18,408 nt of DNA from Thermocaproicibacter sp036741535 (lineage in GTDB: Bacteria > Bacillota > Clostridia > Oscillospirales > Acutalibacteraceae), in the NCBI GenBank assembly GCA_036741535.1, contig DAINSB010000032.1, positions 1 to 18,408 on the forward strand, in the 5' to 3' direction. Position numbers and translations under genes: made by a program. The notes beneath the pieces were generated by a model that was not told the origin of the DNA, searched no databases, and saw nothing but the letters and a program-made list of their open reading frames with translations. Below, piece by piece: positions 1 through 6,506 of the stretch. The first letter of the stretch is position 1, and every line of letters starts with the position of its first letter.

Positions 1-558
1 CCGGCGGCTCGGGATCAGGTAGTCGCGCGCGCCCTCGGGCGAAGAGGCGGAGAGGATGGGCGTCTGAATCTCGAGAAAGCCGAGCTCGGTCATCTTCTGC
101 CGCAGAAAAGAAAGCACCTTCGAGCGCAGCACGATATTTTTGTGGACCTTGGGGTTTCGCAGATCGAGATACCGGTATTTGAGGCGCACGTCTTCTTTGG
201 TTTCCAGCGAGGAAACCACCTCGAACGGAAGGGCCGCCGTCACTTCGCCGAGCACGGTCAGCTCGGTCGCGCGGATCTCCACCGTTCCGGTCGGGATTTT
301 CGGGTTGATCGTGTCCTCGTCGCGCAGCACGACTTTTCCCTTTGCCGTCACGGTGCATTCCTTGCCGACGTTTTCGAGCAGGGATTCGTCGTGGATGACG
401 ATCTGCACCACGCCGTAGTGGTCGCGCAGGTCGAGAAATTTGACGCCGCCGTGGTCGCGGATGTTTTCCACCCATCCCGCGACGCGGACCTCCTTCCCGA
501 TGTCCTTTTCGCCGACTTCCCCGCACGTATGCGTCCGGTATTGGTTGACTGAGTTCAT
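1..558 (-). CDS. aspS: Aspartyl-tRNA synthetase, N-terminal part (runs off the window)
   Basis: Class II aminoacyl-tRNA synthetase that charges tRNA-Asp in the cytoplasm. 186 codons are visible on the minus strand, starting MNSVNQYRTHTCGEVG; the family is about 590 residues, so roughly two thirds lie beyond base 1. Residues 1 to about 105 form the OB-fold anticodon-binding domain (GWVENIRDHGG, then FLDLRDHYGVVQIV). A linker with LKYRYLDLRNP follows at about 126-135, then motif 1 and the flipping loop (FLEIQTPIL, SPEGARDYLIPSR at 161-185). The phrase SPEGARDYL separates AspRS from AsnRS and LysRS. The ATG at 558-556 has an AAGGGG Shine-Dalgarno about 10 bases upstream. The gene is divergent from nfnA. 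I saw no T-box AGGGTGG-type motif in the leader. Identity is certain; the C-terminal half cannot be assessed. Confidence 0.97.
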   Translation of the reverse strand, partial: MNSVNQYRTHTCGEVGEKDIGKEVRVAGWVENIRDHGGVKFLDLRDHYGVVQIVIHDESLLENVGKECTVTAKGKVVLRDEDTINPKIPTGTVEIRATELTVLGEVTAALPFEVVSSLETKEDVRLKYRYLDLRNPKVHKNIVLRSKVLSFLRQKMTELGFLEIQTPILSASSPEGARDYLIPSRR

Positions 559-592
559 TTGCGCAAAACCCCTTTTGCAATCTCGATTATAA

Positions 593-625
593 GCGGCGTG
601 CCGCCGCGGCCGGGCCCCGCCGTTT
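593..625 (+). repeat. 33-bp GC-rich repeat, copy 1 (in aspS leader)
   Basis: Begins GCGGCGTGCCGCC and ends GCCCCGCCGTTT. It matches 3109-3141 at 31 of 33 positions (C/T at position 9, G/A at position 21), in the same orientation. It contains the 8-bp palindrome GCCGCGGC at 603-610. Sequence on both flanks is unrelated to the other copy, so the repeat is bounded and not part of a longer duplication. Confidence 0.8.
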
Positions 626-810
626 TACCCGGCAGAAACAACAAGCCTGCTCTGGCGGGAGAGTTCTGGGCTGCTCCCGACCCGAAAAACGGCGCGCAGA
701 CTGTAGATGAAACTTCACCAATTTACTATATCATATTTTGAAGGCAATTGCGAGATATAATGCAAATTCCGGCAAAAACGCGCGGGAAAGCCGGAAGCGC
801 CGCGCGGCCC

Positions 811-839
811 TTGCAATCAAATCGGGAATATGCAATAAT
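811..839 (+). promoter_or_regulatory. Sigma-A type promoter of nfnAB
   Basis: TTGCAA (811-816), 17-base spacer, AATAAT (834-839). This predicts a start near 846 and a leader of about 38 bases before the nfnA ATG. The match is 4/6 at -35 and 5/6 at -10. The same TTGCAA hexamer is used at the promoter of the VanY-like gene. Confidence 0.6.
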
Positions 840-883
840 AAGCTTTAACGTCGGATTTTGGAAAACGCGACAGGAGTGAAACT

Positions 884-1732
884 ATGTTTTTAATTTGTAA
901 GAAGCGGAAGCTGAACGACTCCATGACGCTCATGGAGATAGACGCGCCCTATATCGCGAAGAAAGCGAAAGCGGGGCAGTTCATCATTCTGCGGGTGAAC
1001 GAACGCGGGGAGCGGATTCCGCTGACCATCGCGGACTACGACCGAGAAAAAGGGACGGTGACCATCATCTATCAGGTGGTGGGCAAAACGACCCTGCTGC
1101 TGGATACGCTGAACGAGGGCGACGGGATCGAGGACTTCACGGGGCCGCTCGGAAAAGCGTCGGAGCTCGACGGATACAAAAGGGCCGCGGTCGTCGGCGG
1201 CGGGGCGGGCTGCGCCATCGCGTACCCGCAGGCGAAGGCGCTGCACGCGCGGGGCGCGAAGGTGGACGTCATCGCCGGGTTCCGCAACGCCGGCCTGACG
1301 ATCCTGGAAAACGAGATGCGCGCCGTGAGCGACCGGCTGACCGTCATGACGGACGACGGCTCGAACGGAAACAAAGGTTTTGTGACGGACGCGCTCAAAA
1401 AGAACATCGAAGAGGGAGCAGGGTATGACCTCGTGGTGGCCATCGGCCCGCTCATGATGATGCGCGCCGTCTGCCGCCTGACGAAAGAGTACGGCATCAA
1501 GACGATCATCAGCATGAACCCGATCATGATCGACGGGACGGGGATGTGCGGCGGTTGCCGCCTGACCGTCGGGGGAAGAACGAAGTTTGCCTGTGTGGAC
1601 GGCCCGGATTTCGACGGACATGAAGTGGATTTCGATGAGGCGATCCGGCGCTCCCGGACGTATTCCGAAATGGAGCGCGAAGAAGCCCGGGACTTCCGGT
1701 GCAAACTGATGGGAGGTGCGGAGCATGCCTGA
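884..1732 (+). CDS. nfnA: NfnA: FAD/[2Fe-2S] small subunit of NADH-dependent ferredoxin:NADP+ oxidoreductase
   Basis: 282 residues. With NfnB it forms a cytoplasmic flavin-based electron-bifurcating complex that couples NADPH to NADH and reduced ferredoxin. It is often annotated as sulfide dehydrogenase or dihydroorotate dehydrogenase-like FAD/NAD-binding protein. An N-terminal FAD-binding barrel carries RIPLTI at 44-49. A Rossmann NAD domain starts with AAVVGGGAGCAIAYP at 101-115. The C-terminal iron-sulfur site is GTGMCGGC with C222 and C225, and C237 in KFACVDGP; an acidic residue just before (D217 is the nearest) is the likely fourth-ligand region, since family members use Asp. The ATG at 884 has AGGAG 7 bases upstream. 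Its end overlaps nfnB by 8 bases. The pairing with a full-length GltA-like partner and the cysteine pattern make Nfn much more likely than PyrK or a glutamate synthase subunit. Confidence 0.9.
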   Translation: MFLICKKRKLNDSMTLMEIDAPYIAKKAKAGQFIILRVNERGERIPLTIADYDREKGTVTIIYQVVGKTTLLLDTLNEGDGIEDFTGPLGKASELDGYKRAAVVGGGAGCAIAYPQAKALHARGAKVDVIAGFRNAGLTILENEMRAVSDRLTVMTDDGSNGNKGFVTDALKKNIEEGAGYDLVVAIGPLMMMRAVCRLTKEYGIKTIISMNPIMIDGTGMCGGCRLTVGGRTKFACVDGPDFDGHEVDFDEAIRRSRTYSEMEREEARDFRCKLMGGAEHA

Positions 1733-3143
1733 CGGGAACCCGAAGAAAACGGCGATGCCGGAGCAGGACCCCGCCGTGCGCCGGAACAATTTCGACGAGG
1801 TGGCCCTGGGGTACACCGAGCGGATGGCGAAGGGCGAAGCCGCGCGCTGCCTGCACTGCAAAAATCAGCCCTGCGTCAAGGGGTGCCCGGTGGGGGTGCA
1901 TATCCCGGATTTCATCCGCTCCATTGCGGACGGCGATATGGAGGACGCGTACCGCACCATCAAGCTGACGAATTCCCTGCCGGCGGTCTGCGGGCGGGTC
2001 TGCCCGCAGGAGAACCAGTGCGAGAGCGCGTGCGTGCGGGGCATCAAAGGCGAGCCGGTCGGCATCGGCCGGCTGGAGCGTTTTGCCGCGGACTGGCACC
2101 TGCGGCACGGCGGCGGGGAAGAGACGGGCGTTGCGCCGAACGGCCATAAAATCGCGGTCGTCGGCGCCGGACCGGCGGGCCTGACCTGTGCGGGCGACCT
2201 CGCGGCCCTCGGGTATTCGGTGACGGTGTTCGAGGCGCTGCACACGGCGGGCGGTGTGCTGATGTACGGCATCCCGCCGTTCCGTCTGCCGAAGGAGATC
2301 GTACAGAAGGAAATCGACGCCCTGCGCGCGGAGGGCGTGAAAATCGAGACGGATATGGTCATCGGCAAGGTGCTGTCCGTGGACGACCTGTTCGCGGACG
2401 GGTACGAGGCCGTCTTCATCGGCACCGGCGCCGGCCTGCCGCGCTTTATGAACATCCCGGGCGAAGAACTGGTGGGCGTCTACTCCGCCAACGAATTCCT
2501 CACCCGCGTCAACCTGATGAAGGCCTATAAGCCGGAGTACGATACGCCGATGATCCGCCCGAAAAACGTGGCCGTGGTCGGCGGCGGCAACGTGGCGATG
2601 GACGCGGCACGCACGGCGCTTCGCCTCGGGGCGCGGAAGGTGCACGTCGTGTACCGCCGTGCGGAAGAACAGATGCCCGCCCGCCGCGAAGAGGTGCACC
2701 ACGCGAAAGAGGAGGGCGTGGCGTTCAGCCTGCTGTGCAACCCGGTCGCCATCCGCGGGGACGATAAGGGCCGGGTGGCCGCCATCGAGTGCGTCCGCAT
2801 GGAGCTCGGGGCGGCGGATTCCTCCGGGCGCAGCAGGCCGGTGCCGGTGGAGGGCTCGAACTTCACCCTCCCGGTCGACTGCGTCGTGATGGCGATCGGC
2901 AATTCGCCGAACCCGCTGATCCGCACGACGACCGAGGGGCTTGAGGCGAACGGCCGCGGCTGCATCGTCGTGAAGGACGACGGCTCGATGCAGACGACGC
3001 GCGAAGGCGTCTACGCCGCGGGCGACGCCGTGAGCGGCGCGGCGACGGTGATCCTGGCCATGGGCGGTGGCAAGGACGCCGCGCGCTCCATCGACCGGTA
3101 CGTCAAAGGCGGCGTGTCGCCGCGGCCGAGCCCCGCCGTTTAG
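1725..3143 (+). CDS. nfnB: NfnB: FAD/[4Fe-4S] large subunit (GltA-like)
   Basis: 472 residues from the ATG at 1725; GGGAGG at 1711-1716 lies 8 bases upstream, which favours it over the in-frame GTG at 1716 inside that Shine-Dalgarno. The N-terminus carries two [4Fe-4S] cysteine sets, CLHCKNQPCVKGCPVGVHIP and CGRVCPQENQCESACV, as in the glutamate synthase small-subunit family. VVGAGPAGLTCAGDLAALGY is the FAD dinucleotide fold, VVGGGNVAMDAARTALRLGA the NADPH fold, and GVYAAGDAVSGAATV the C-terminal FAD contact. The 8-base overlap with nfnA indicates translational coupling. Databases often call such proteins gltA, but no large glutamate synthase subunit is nearby and NfnA precedes it. The last 11 residues (GGVSPRPSPAV) and the first base of the stop codon are encoded by the 33-bp repeat, so the tail is not ancestral NfnB sequence. 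Confidence 0.92.
   Translation: MPDGNPKKTAMPEQDPAVRRNNFDEVALGYTERMAKGEAARCLHCKNQPCVKGCPVGVHIPDFIRSIADGDMEDAYRTIKLTNSLPAVCGRVCPQENQCESACVRGIKGEPVGIGRLERFAADWHLRHGGGEETGVAPNGHKIAVVGAGPAGLTCAGDLAALGYSVTVFEALHTAGGVLMYGIPPFRLPKEIVQKEIDALRAEGVKIETDMVIGKVLSVDDLFADGYEAVFIGTGAGLPRFMNIPGEELVGVYSANEFLTRVNLMKAYKPEYDTPMIRPKNVAVVGGGNVAMDAARTALRLGARKVHVVYRRAEEQMPARREEVHHAKEEGVAFSLLCNPVAIRGDDKGRVAAIECVRMELGAADSSGRSRPVPVEGSNFTLPVDCVVMAIGNSPNPLIRTTTEGLEANGRGCIVVKDDGSMQTTREGVYAAGDAVSGAATVILAMGGGKDAARSIDRYVKGGVSPRPSPAV
3109..3141 (+). repeat. 33-bp GC-rich repeat, copy 2 (forms the nfnB 3' end)
   Basis: 31 of 33 bases match 593-625 in the same orientation. It starts at the codons for the final GG of nfnB and ends at the T of the TAG stop. 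Downstream sequence does not match copy 1. Confidence 0.8.
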
Positions 3144-3176
3144 ATTGCGGTATACGAAAAAAAGAGTGTGCTGAAG

Positions 3177-3210
3177 AATCCCCCGGAAAATTTTTTTCGG
3201 GGGATTTCCC
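3177..3210 (+). terminator. Hairpin terminator after nfnAB
   Basis: Inverted repeat AATCCCCCG (3177-3185) / CGGGGGATT (3198-3206), nine base pairs, with a 12-base A/T-only apart from one G loop that can pair further inward. Only three T residues follow, so termination strength is uncertain. It is placed correctly between nfnB and the next gene. Confidence 0.65.
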
Positions 3211-3292
3211 CGTCTTGTCCTGTTCTGTTACGGACTGCCGGCACATATGATGATACCGGGAAAGACGGATCAGAGACGGCAGGAGGCACATC

Positions 3293-3940
3293 ATGAAAGA
3301 CGGGAACAGACAGGAAAGCGGATGGTACGGAAATCAGTACGGCGAATGGCAGGGGAACCGCCGCGCCGATGCCGGCACGTACCGGAGCGGCCGCGCGGCG
3401 CGTGGCAAAAGCGGACATCCCGAACAGGCCCGGCGCCCCGTTCAGGAGGAAGATTACGAAGAAGACGACTGGCGGGACGATGCGGAGGACGAAGAAGAAT
3501 ATGAGGAACCGGCGGATGAAAAGCCGGGCAAAGAGAAAAAGCGTTCCTCCGTCAGCCTTCTGACCGCGATTCAGATTCTGGGCTGCTGTGCCGTCCTTGC
3601 CGCCGTGTTGGCCCTCAAGATGACCGGGGGAAAAACCTATGCGGATTTCCGCTCGTGGTATACATCGGCGGCGAATGATTCCGTCATTGCGCAGGAGCAG
3701 ATGGACCGGGCCCGCCGCACGGTGATCGGCCTTTGGACGACCATCTCGAGCGCGGGACCGCAGCAGCCGTCGTCCTCCGGGGCGGCGGGCTCCCTTGCGT
3801 CCTCTCAGGCGGCCTCCTCTCAGGCCCCGGCTTCTTCGCTGGCTCCGGCCTCTTCGGCCGGTCCGGCGGCAAAGCAGAACAATGCGGCCGGCAATAACGC
3901 TTCCGGCGCGGCGGGGAAGGGGGCGCCGTCTTCTCCGTGA
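3293..3940 (+). CDS. Single-pass membrane protein of unknown function, upstream partner of the M50 protease
   Basis: 215 residues, not recognised as a named family. The ATG at 3293 has AGGAGG at 3281-3286, spacing 6. Residues 1-50 are polar and Arg/Gly-rich. Residues 51-76 are strongly acidic (EEDYEEDDW and DDAEDEEEYEE). A basic KKR precedes one hydrophobic helix at about 87-110 (VSLLTAIQILGCCAVLAAVL). A short charged stretch to about 152 (GKTYADFRSWYTSAANDS, QMDRARR) is followed by a Ser/Ala/Pro/Gln low-complexity tail to the end. The topology, size of the cytoplasmic part, and 4-base overlap with a SpoIVFB-like gene recall SpoIVFA, but the extracytoplasmic LytM/M23-like domain of SpoIVFA is absent. 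No signal peptide cleavage site is evident. It may anchor or regulate the protease; that is inference. Confidence 0.8.
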   Translation: MKDGNRQESGWYGNQYGEWQGNRRADAGTYRSGRAARGKSGHPEQARRPVQEEDYEEDDWRDDAEDEEEYEEPADEKPGKEKKRSSVSLLTAIQILGCCAVLAAVLALKMTGGKTYADFRSWYTSAANDSVIAQEQMDRARRTVIGLWTTISSAGPQQPSSSGAAGSLASSQAASSQAPASSLAPASSAGPAAKQNNAAGNNASGAAGKGAPSSP

Positions 3941-4536
3941 CGTTTACGGTGGGGAAATGCCGCGTAACGGTCGAGTTCTTTTTCCTCGCCGTGCTCGCCC
4001 TCTTCCTCGCGTTCGACCGCAGCGGCATGGCCGCCGTCGGCCTGCTGTGCGCGGCGATCCACGAGGGCGCACACCTCGCCGCCATGCGCTGCGGCGCCTG
4101 CAGGCTGCGGGAAATACGCCTCACGCCGTTCGGCGTCGATATTGTCAAAAAGGACTGCGGGACCGACCGCGGCTATCTTGTCGAGGCGCTGATTTCCCTT
4201 TCGGGGCCGGCGGCGAACCTCGCGGCTTTTTTTCTTTGCGCCGTTTTCTTCGGCAGGCGCTTTTTTCTGTTTCAGGCGGGCAATCTCCTCCTTTTCGCGC
4301 TGAACCTCCTGCCCGTCGAGCCGCTGGACGGCGGCCAGGCGATGCAGGATCTTCTGTGCCTGCGCCTTCCCGCGGAAAAGGCTCTGAAAATCGTCAGGAC
4401 CGTTTCTTTTTTTGTCATGGTGCCCCTTTTCACGGCGGGATTCCTGGTCCTGATCCGCTCGGGATGGAATTTTTCCCTGCTGCTGCTCTGCCTTTACCTG
4501 ACCGCGCTCCTGCTGATGAAAAAAAGTGCAGGCTGA
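3937..4536 (+). CDS. M50 intramembrane zinc metalloprotease, SpoIVFB-like
   Basis: 199 residues, a compact site-2 protease. The zinc/catalytic motif HEGAH is at 42-46 (H42, E43, H46) in a hydrophobic helix. The second motif LNLLPVEPLDGGQA at 122-135 supplies the third ligand (D131). SGPAANL at 89-95 matches the conserved loop seen between them. About five or six hydrophobic segments account for most of the chain. SpoIVFB cleaves pro-sigma-K in the mother cell of sporulating Bacillus; whether this homologue does so is unknown, as other small M50 proteins exist. The GTG at 3937 shares bases with the upstream TGA (GTGA), a sign of coupled translation; an in-frame GTG at 3949 is an alternative start. 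There is no CBS or PDZ domain. Its final codons and stop lie inside the terminator of the convergent pyk gene. Confidence 0.85.
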   Translation: MTFTVGKCRVTVEFFFLAVLALFLAFDRSGMAAVGLLCAAIHEGAHLAAMRCGACRLREIRLTPFGVDIVKKDCGTDRGYLVEALISLSGPAANLAAFFLCAVFFGRRFFLFQAGNLLLFALNLLPVEPLDGGQAMQDLLCLRLPAEKALKIVRTVSFFVMVPLFTAGFLVLIRSGWNFSLLLLCLYLTALLLMKKSAG

Positions 4537-4589
4537 GCATGTACGCACGGCCGGGCGTGTGGCTCGGCTCGCGTACAGGCTGAGCCTGC
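4519..4589 (-). terminator. Terminator of pyk, overlapping the end of the M50 gene
   Basis: Read on the minus strand, a 19-base arm (plus coordinates 4571-4589) pairs with 4528-4546 at 17 of 19 positions around a 24-base GC-rich loop. Two bases later comes a run of seven T (A residues at 4519-4525 on the plus strand). The T run encodes the lysines near the C-terminus of the convergent protease, and that gene's TGA at 4534-4536 lies in the stem. On the plus strand no T run follows, so the structure looks directional for pyk. A second, smaller palindrome GGCTGAG (4578-4584) / CTCAGCC (4589-4595) covers the pyk stop. Confidence 0.8.
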
Positions 4590-6365
4590 TCAGCCCTCCA
4601 CGCTGATCGCTTCGTTTCCGCTGTAGACGATGCCGCGCGTGGCGTCCACCGTGACCGTGGTGCCGTTTTTGAGGATCTTCGTCGCGTTCTGGGCTCCGAC
4701 GACCACGGGCTTGTCGAGCGCCATCCCGGTGATGGCGGCGTGGGAGTTCTTGCCTTCCCGCTCGGTCACGATCGCGCCGGCCCTCCTCAGGTAGGGCATC
4801 AGCTCGTTCGTCGTCTCCGAAATGACCAGGATGTCGCCCTCCTTCAGGTTGTCCCGGACCTCCTCCATGCTGCCGCAGACGCAGACGTTGCCGCACACGG
4901 CGCCTTTTGTGGCGCTCATGCCGGAGAGCAGGATGTTGCCCACCAGCTGAACCTTCAGCAGGTTCGTCGTGCCGGACATGCCGAGCGGGACGCCCCCCGT
5001 GATGACCACGAGGTCGCCGTCCTGCACGAGGCCGTGTTCCTTCGCCTTGCGGATGACGTGGTCGAACAGGTCGTCCGTGTTGCTCTGCTCGTCGATCATG
5101 ATGGGGACGACGCCCCACGAGAGGTTCATCTGGTGCAGTACCGTGCGGTCGGTGGTGCCGCTGATGATCGGGCAGTTGGGCCGGTATCTCGAGATCATGC
5201 GCGCCGTGCGGCCCGATTTCGTCACGGTGATGATGGCCTTGGCGTTCAGGTCGTGCGCCGTGGTGCAGGTGGCGTGCGAGATCGCCGCGGTCACGTTCGG
5301 CCGCTCGTTCGACTGGTCGCCGTCCACGCTGCGCAGCCTCAGGCGCTTGACATAGTCGATGTCGCGCTCGGCCCGCTCGGCGATTTTTGCCATGGCCTTC
5401 ACGGCCAGGACCGGATAGGCCCCGTTGGCCGTCTCCCCCGAGAGCATGATGGCGCTGGTTCCGTCGTAGATCGCGTTTGCCACGTCCGTGACCTCCGCGC
5501 GCGTCGGCCGCGGGTTCTTGATCATGGAGTCCAGCATCTGCGTGGCGGTGATGACCTGCCCGCCGGCTTCGGACGTTTTCCTGATGAACTGTTTCTGGAT
5601 GCTGGGGATCTCCTCGAGGGGGATTTCGACGCCGAGGTCGCCTCTTGCGACCATGACGCCGTCGGAGACGCGGATGATATCGTCAATGTTCCTGACGCCG
5701 TCGGAGTTCTCGATCTTGGCGATGATACGGATCTTGTGGCTGTCGTGCTTTTCCAGCTCCGAGCGCAGGTCGATGATGTCCTGCGCGCTGCGGGTGAAAG
5801 AGGCGGCGATGAAGTCGAAGTCCTCCTTCACGGCGAACGCGATGTCGGAGCGGTCCTTCTCGCTGATGAAGGGAAGGGAGAGGTGCAGCCCCGGCACGTT
5901 GATGCTTTTCTGGGAAGAGACCTCGCCGCCGTTCACCACGGTGCAGAAGATTTCGGTCTCGGTCGAAGAGTTGACCTTCAGCTCGATCAGCCCGTCGTCG
6001 ATCAGGATTTTCGCGCCGGGGATCACCTCTTTCGGCAGTCTGCAGAAAGATACGGAGCAGATGGATTCGCTTCCGGGAACGTCGCGCGTGGTCAGCGTAA
6101 AGCCGCTGCCCTCTTTCAAGGTGGCGGGGCGTTCAAAAATTCCCGTTCTGATCTCGGGGCCTTTGGTGTCGAGCATCAGCGCGACGGGAAGATTCAATTC
6201 TTCGCGGACTTTTTTGATGGTGTCGGCGAAGCCTTTTTGCTGTTCATGGGTGCCGTGGGAAAAATTTAAGCGCGCAACATTCATGCCGGCCAGCATCAGC
6301 TGGCGGATTACCTCTTCGCTTCCGGAGGCGGGTCCGATCGTACATACGATTTTTGTTTTTCTCAT
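4590..6365 (-). CDS. pyk: Pyruvate kinase with C-terminal PEP-utiliser-like domain
   Basis: 591 residues; converts phosphoenolpyruvate and ADP to pyruvate and ATP in glycolysis. Visible active-site elements are ARLNFSHGTH at 31-40 (R32, N34, S36), MLDTKGPEIRTG at 64-75, IIAKIEN at 214-220 (K217, metal ligand E219), VARGDLGVE at 239-247 (D243) and VITATQMLDSMIKNPRPTRAE at 271-291 (T275). The C-terminal effector domain runs from about 355 to 475. Residues about 485-588 form the additional domain known in Bacillus-type enzymes, with GKNSHAAITGMALDKPVVVG at 538-557 resembling the phosphohistidine domain of PEP-utilising enzymes (H542). I chose the ATG at 6365-6363, giving MRKTKIVCTIGPAS and a GAGG Shine-Dalgarno 7 bases upstream, over a GTG six codons earlier. 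The gene is monocistronic, with its own promoter and terminator. Confidence 0.97.
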   Translation of the reverse strand: MRKTKIVCTIGPASGSEEVIRQLMLAGMNVARLNFSHGTHEQQKGFADTIKKVREELNLPVALMLDTKGPEIRTGIFERPATLKEGSGFTLTTRDVPGSESICSVSFCRLPKEVIPGAKILIDDGLIELKVNSSTETEIFCTVVNGGEVSSQKSINVPGLHLSLPFISEKDRSDIAFAVKEDFDFIAASFTRSAQDIIDLRSELEKHDSHKIRIIAKIENSDGVRNIDDIIRVSDGVMVARGDLGVEIPLEEIPSIQKQFIRKTSEAGGQVITATQMLDSMIKNPRPTRAEVTDVANAIYDGTSAIMLSGETANGAYPVLAVKAMAKIAERAERDIDYVKRLRLRSVDGDQSNERPNVTAAISHATCTTAHDLNAKAIITVTKSGRTARMISRYRPNCPIISGTTDRTVLHQMNLSWGVVPIMIDEQSNTDDLFDHVIRKAKEHGLVQDGDLVVITGGVPLGMSGTTNLLKVQLVGNILLSGMSATKGAVCGNVCVCGSMEEVRDNLKEGDILVISETTNELMPYLRRAGAIVTEREGKNSHAAITGMALDKPVVVGAQNATKILKNGTTVTVDATRGIVYSGNEAISVEG

Positions 6366-6433
6366 GTCATTACCTCGTTTCACGTTGCAAACGTATCTGC
6401 ATCTAAAATAGTTAAAATTTATCCCAGTATAAA

Positions 6434-6462
6434 ATCATACTACCGTTTGGCCGATAAATCAA
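6434..6462 (-). promoter_or_regulatory. Sigma-A type promoter of pyk
   Basis: On the minus strand, TTGATT (plus 6457-6462), 17-base spacer, TATGAT (plus 6434-6439). It predicts a start near 6427 and a leader of about 60 bases. The -35 and spacer lie within the nested inverted repeats at 6443-6470. Confidence 0.7.
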
Positions 6463-6470
6463 ACGGCCAA
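6443..6470. promoter_or_regulatory. Two nested inverted repeats over the pyk -35/spacer (operator candidate)
   Basis: CCGTTTG (6443-6449) pairs with CAAACGG (6460-6466); TTGGCCG (6447-6453) pairs with CGGCCAA (6464-6470). Each has perfect 7-bp arms and a 10-base centre, and the two axes are shifted by 4 bases. The position over -35 and spacer fits a repressor site for pyk. It does not resemble the Rex consensus or a CcpA cre site. The regulator is unknown. Confidence 0.55.
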
Positions 6471-6506
6471 GTAAAATTTGCCTTAAAACTGAAATTTTTC
6501 CGCGCC

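Larger units (their letters stand above)
559..883. other. Divergent intergenic region aspS/nfnA (325 bp)
   Basis: No credible gene. The left part (593-625) is a very GC-rich 33-bp sequence repeated at the end of nfnB. It is followed by an inverted pair CGCCGTTTT (618-626) / AAAACGGCG (686-694) and a small hairpin CGGGAG (656-661) / CTCCCG (674-679). The middle (about 716-765) is AT-rich and holds TATAAT on the plus strand at 756-761 and TATAGT on the minus strand near 726-731, without strong -35 partners. A further minus-strand TATAAT occupies 586-591, directly next to the repeat and 28 bases before the aspS start. The right part holds the better nfn promoter. A 60-codon frame at 559-741 starts at the aspS Shine-Dalgarno and is not believed to be a gene. 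Confidence 0.6.

Noticed and set aside
559..740. T-box riboswitch in the aspS leader
   Set aside because: No AGGGTGGNACCGCG-like T-box sequence or following terminator was found on the minus strand.
559..741. 60-codon plus-strand frame upstream of aspS
   Set aside because: It begins with TTG next to the aspS start, has no ribosome site, and is largely the GC-rich repeat read in frame.
3244..3251. CATATGAT, resembling a sigma-E -10 before the SpoIVFB-like gene pair
   Set aside because: It would fit sporulation control, but no sigma-E -35 was found at the right distance, so the match is not meaningful alone.
3820..5118. 432-codon open frame on the minus strand
   Set aside because: It crosses the M50 gene and overlaps pyk in another frame; low-complexity Arg/Gly/His composition.
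4740..6269. 509-codon open frame on the plus strand
   Set aside because: Antisense shadow of pyk, whose motifs are complete.
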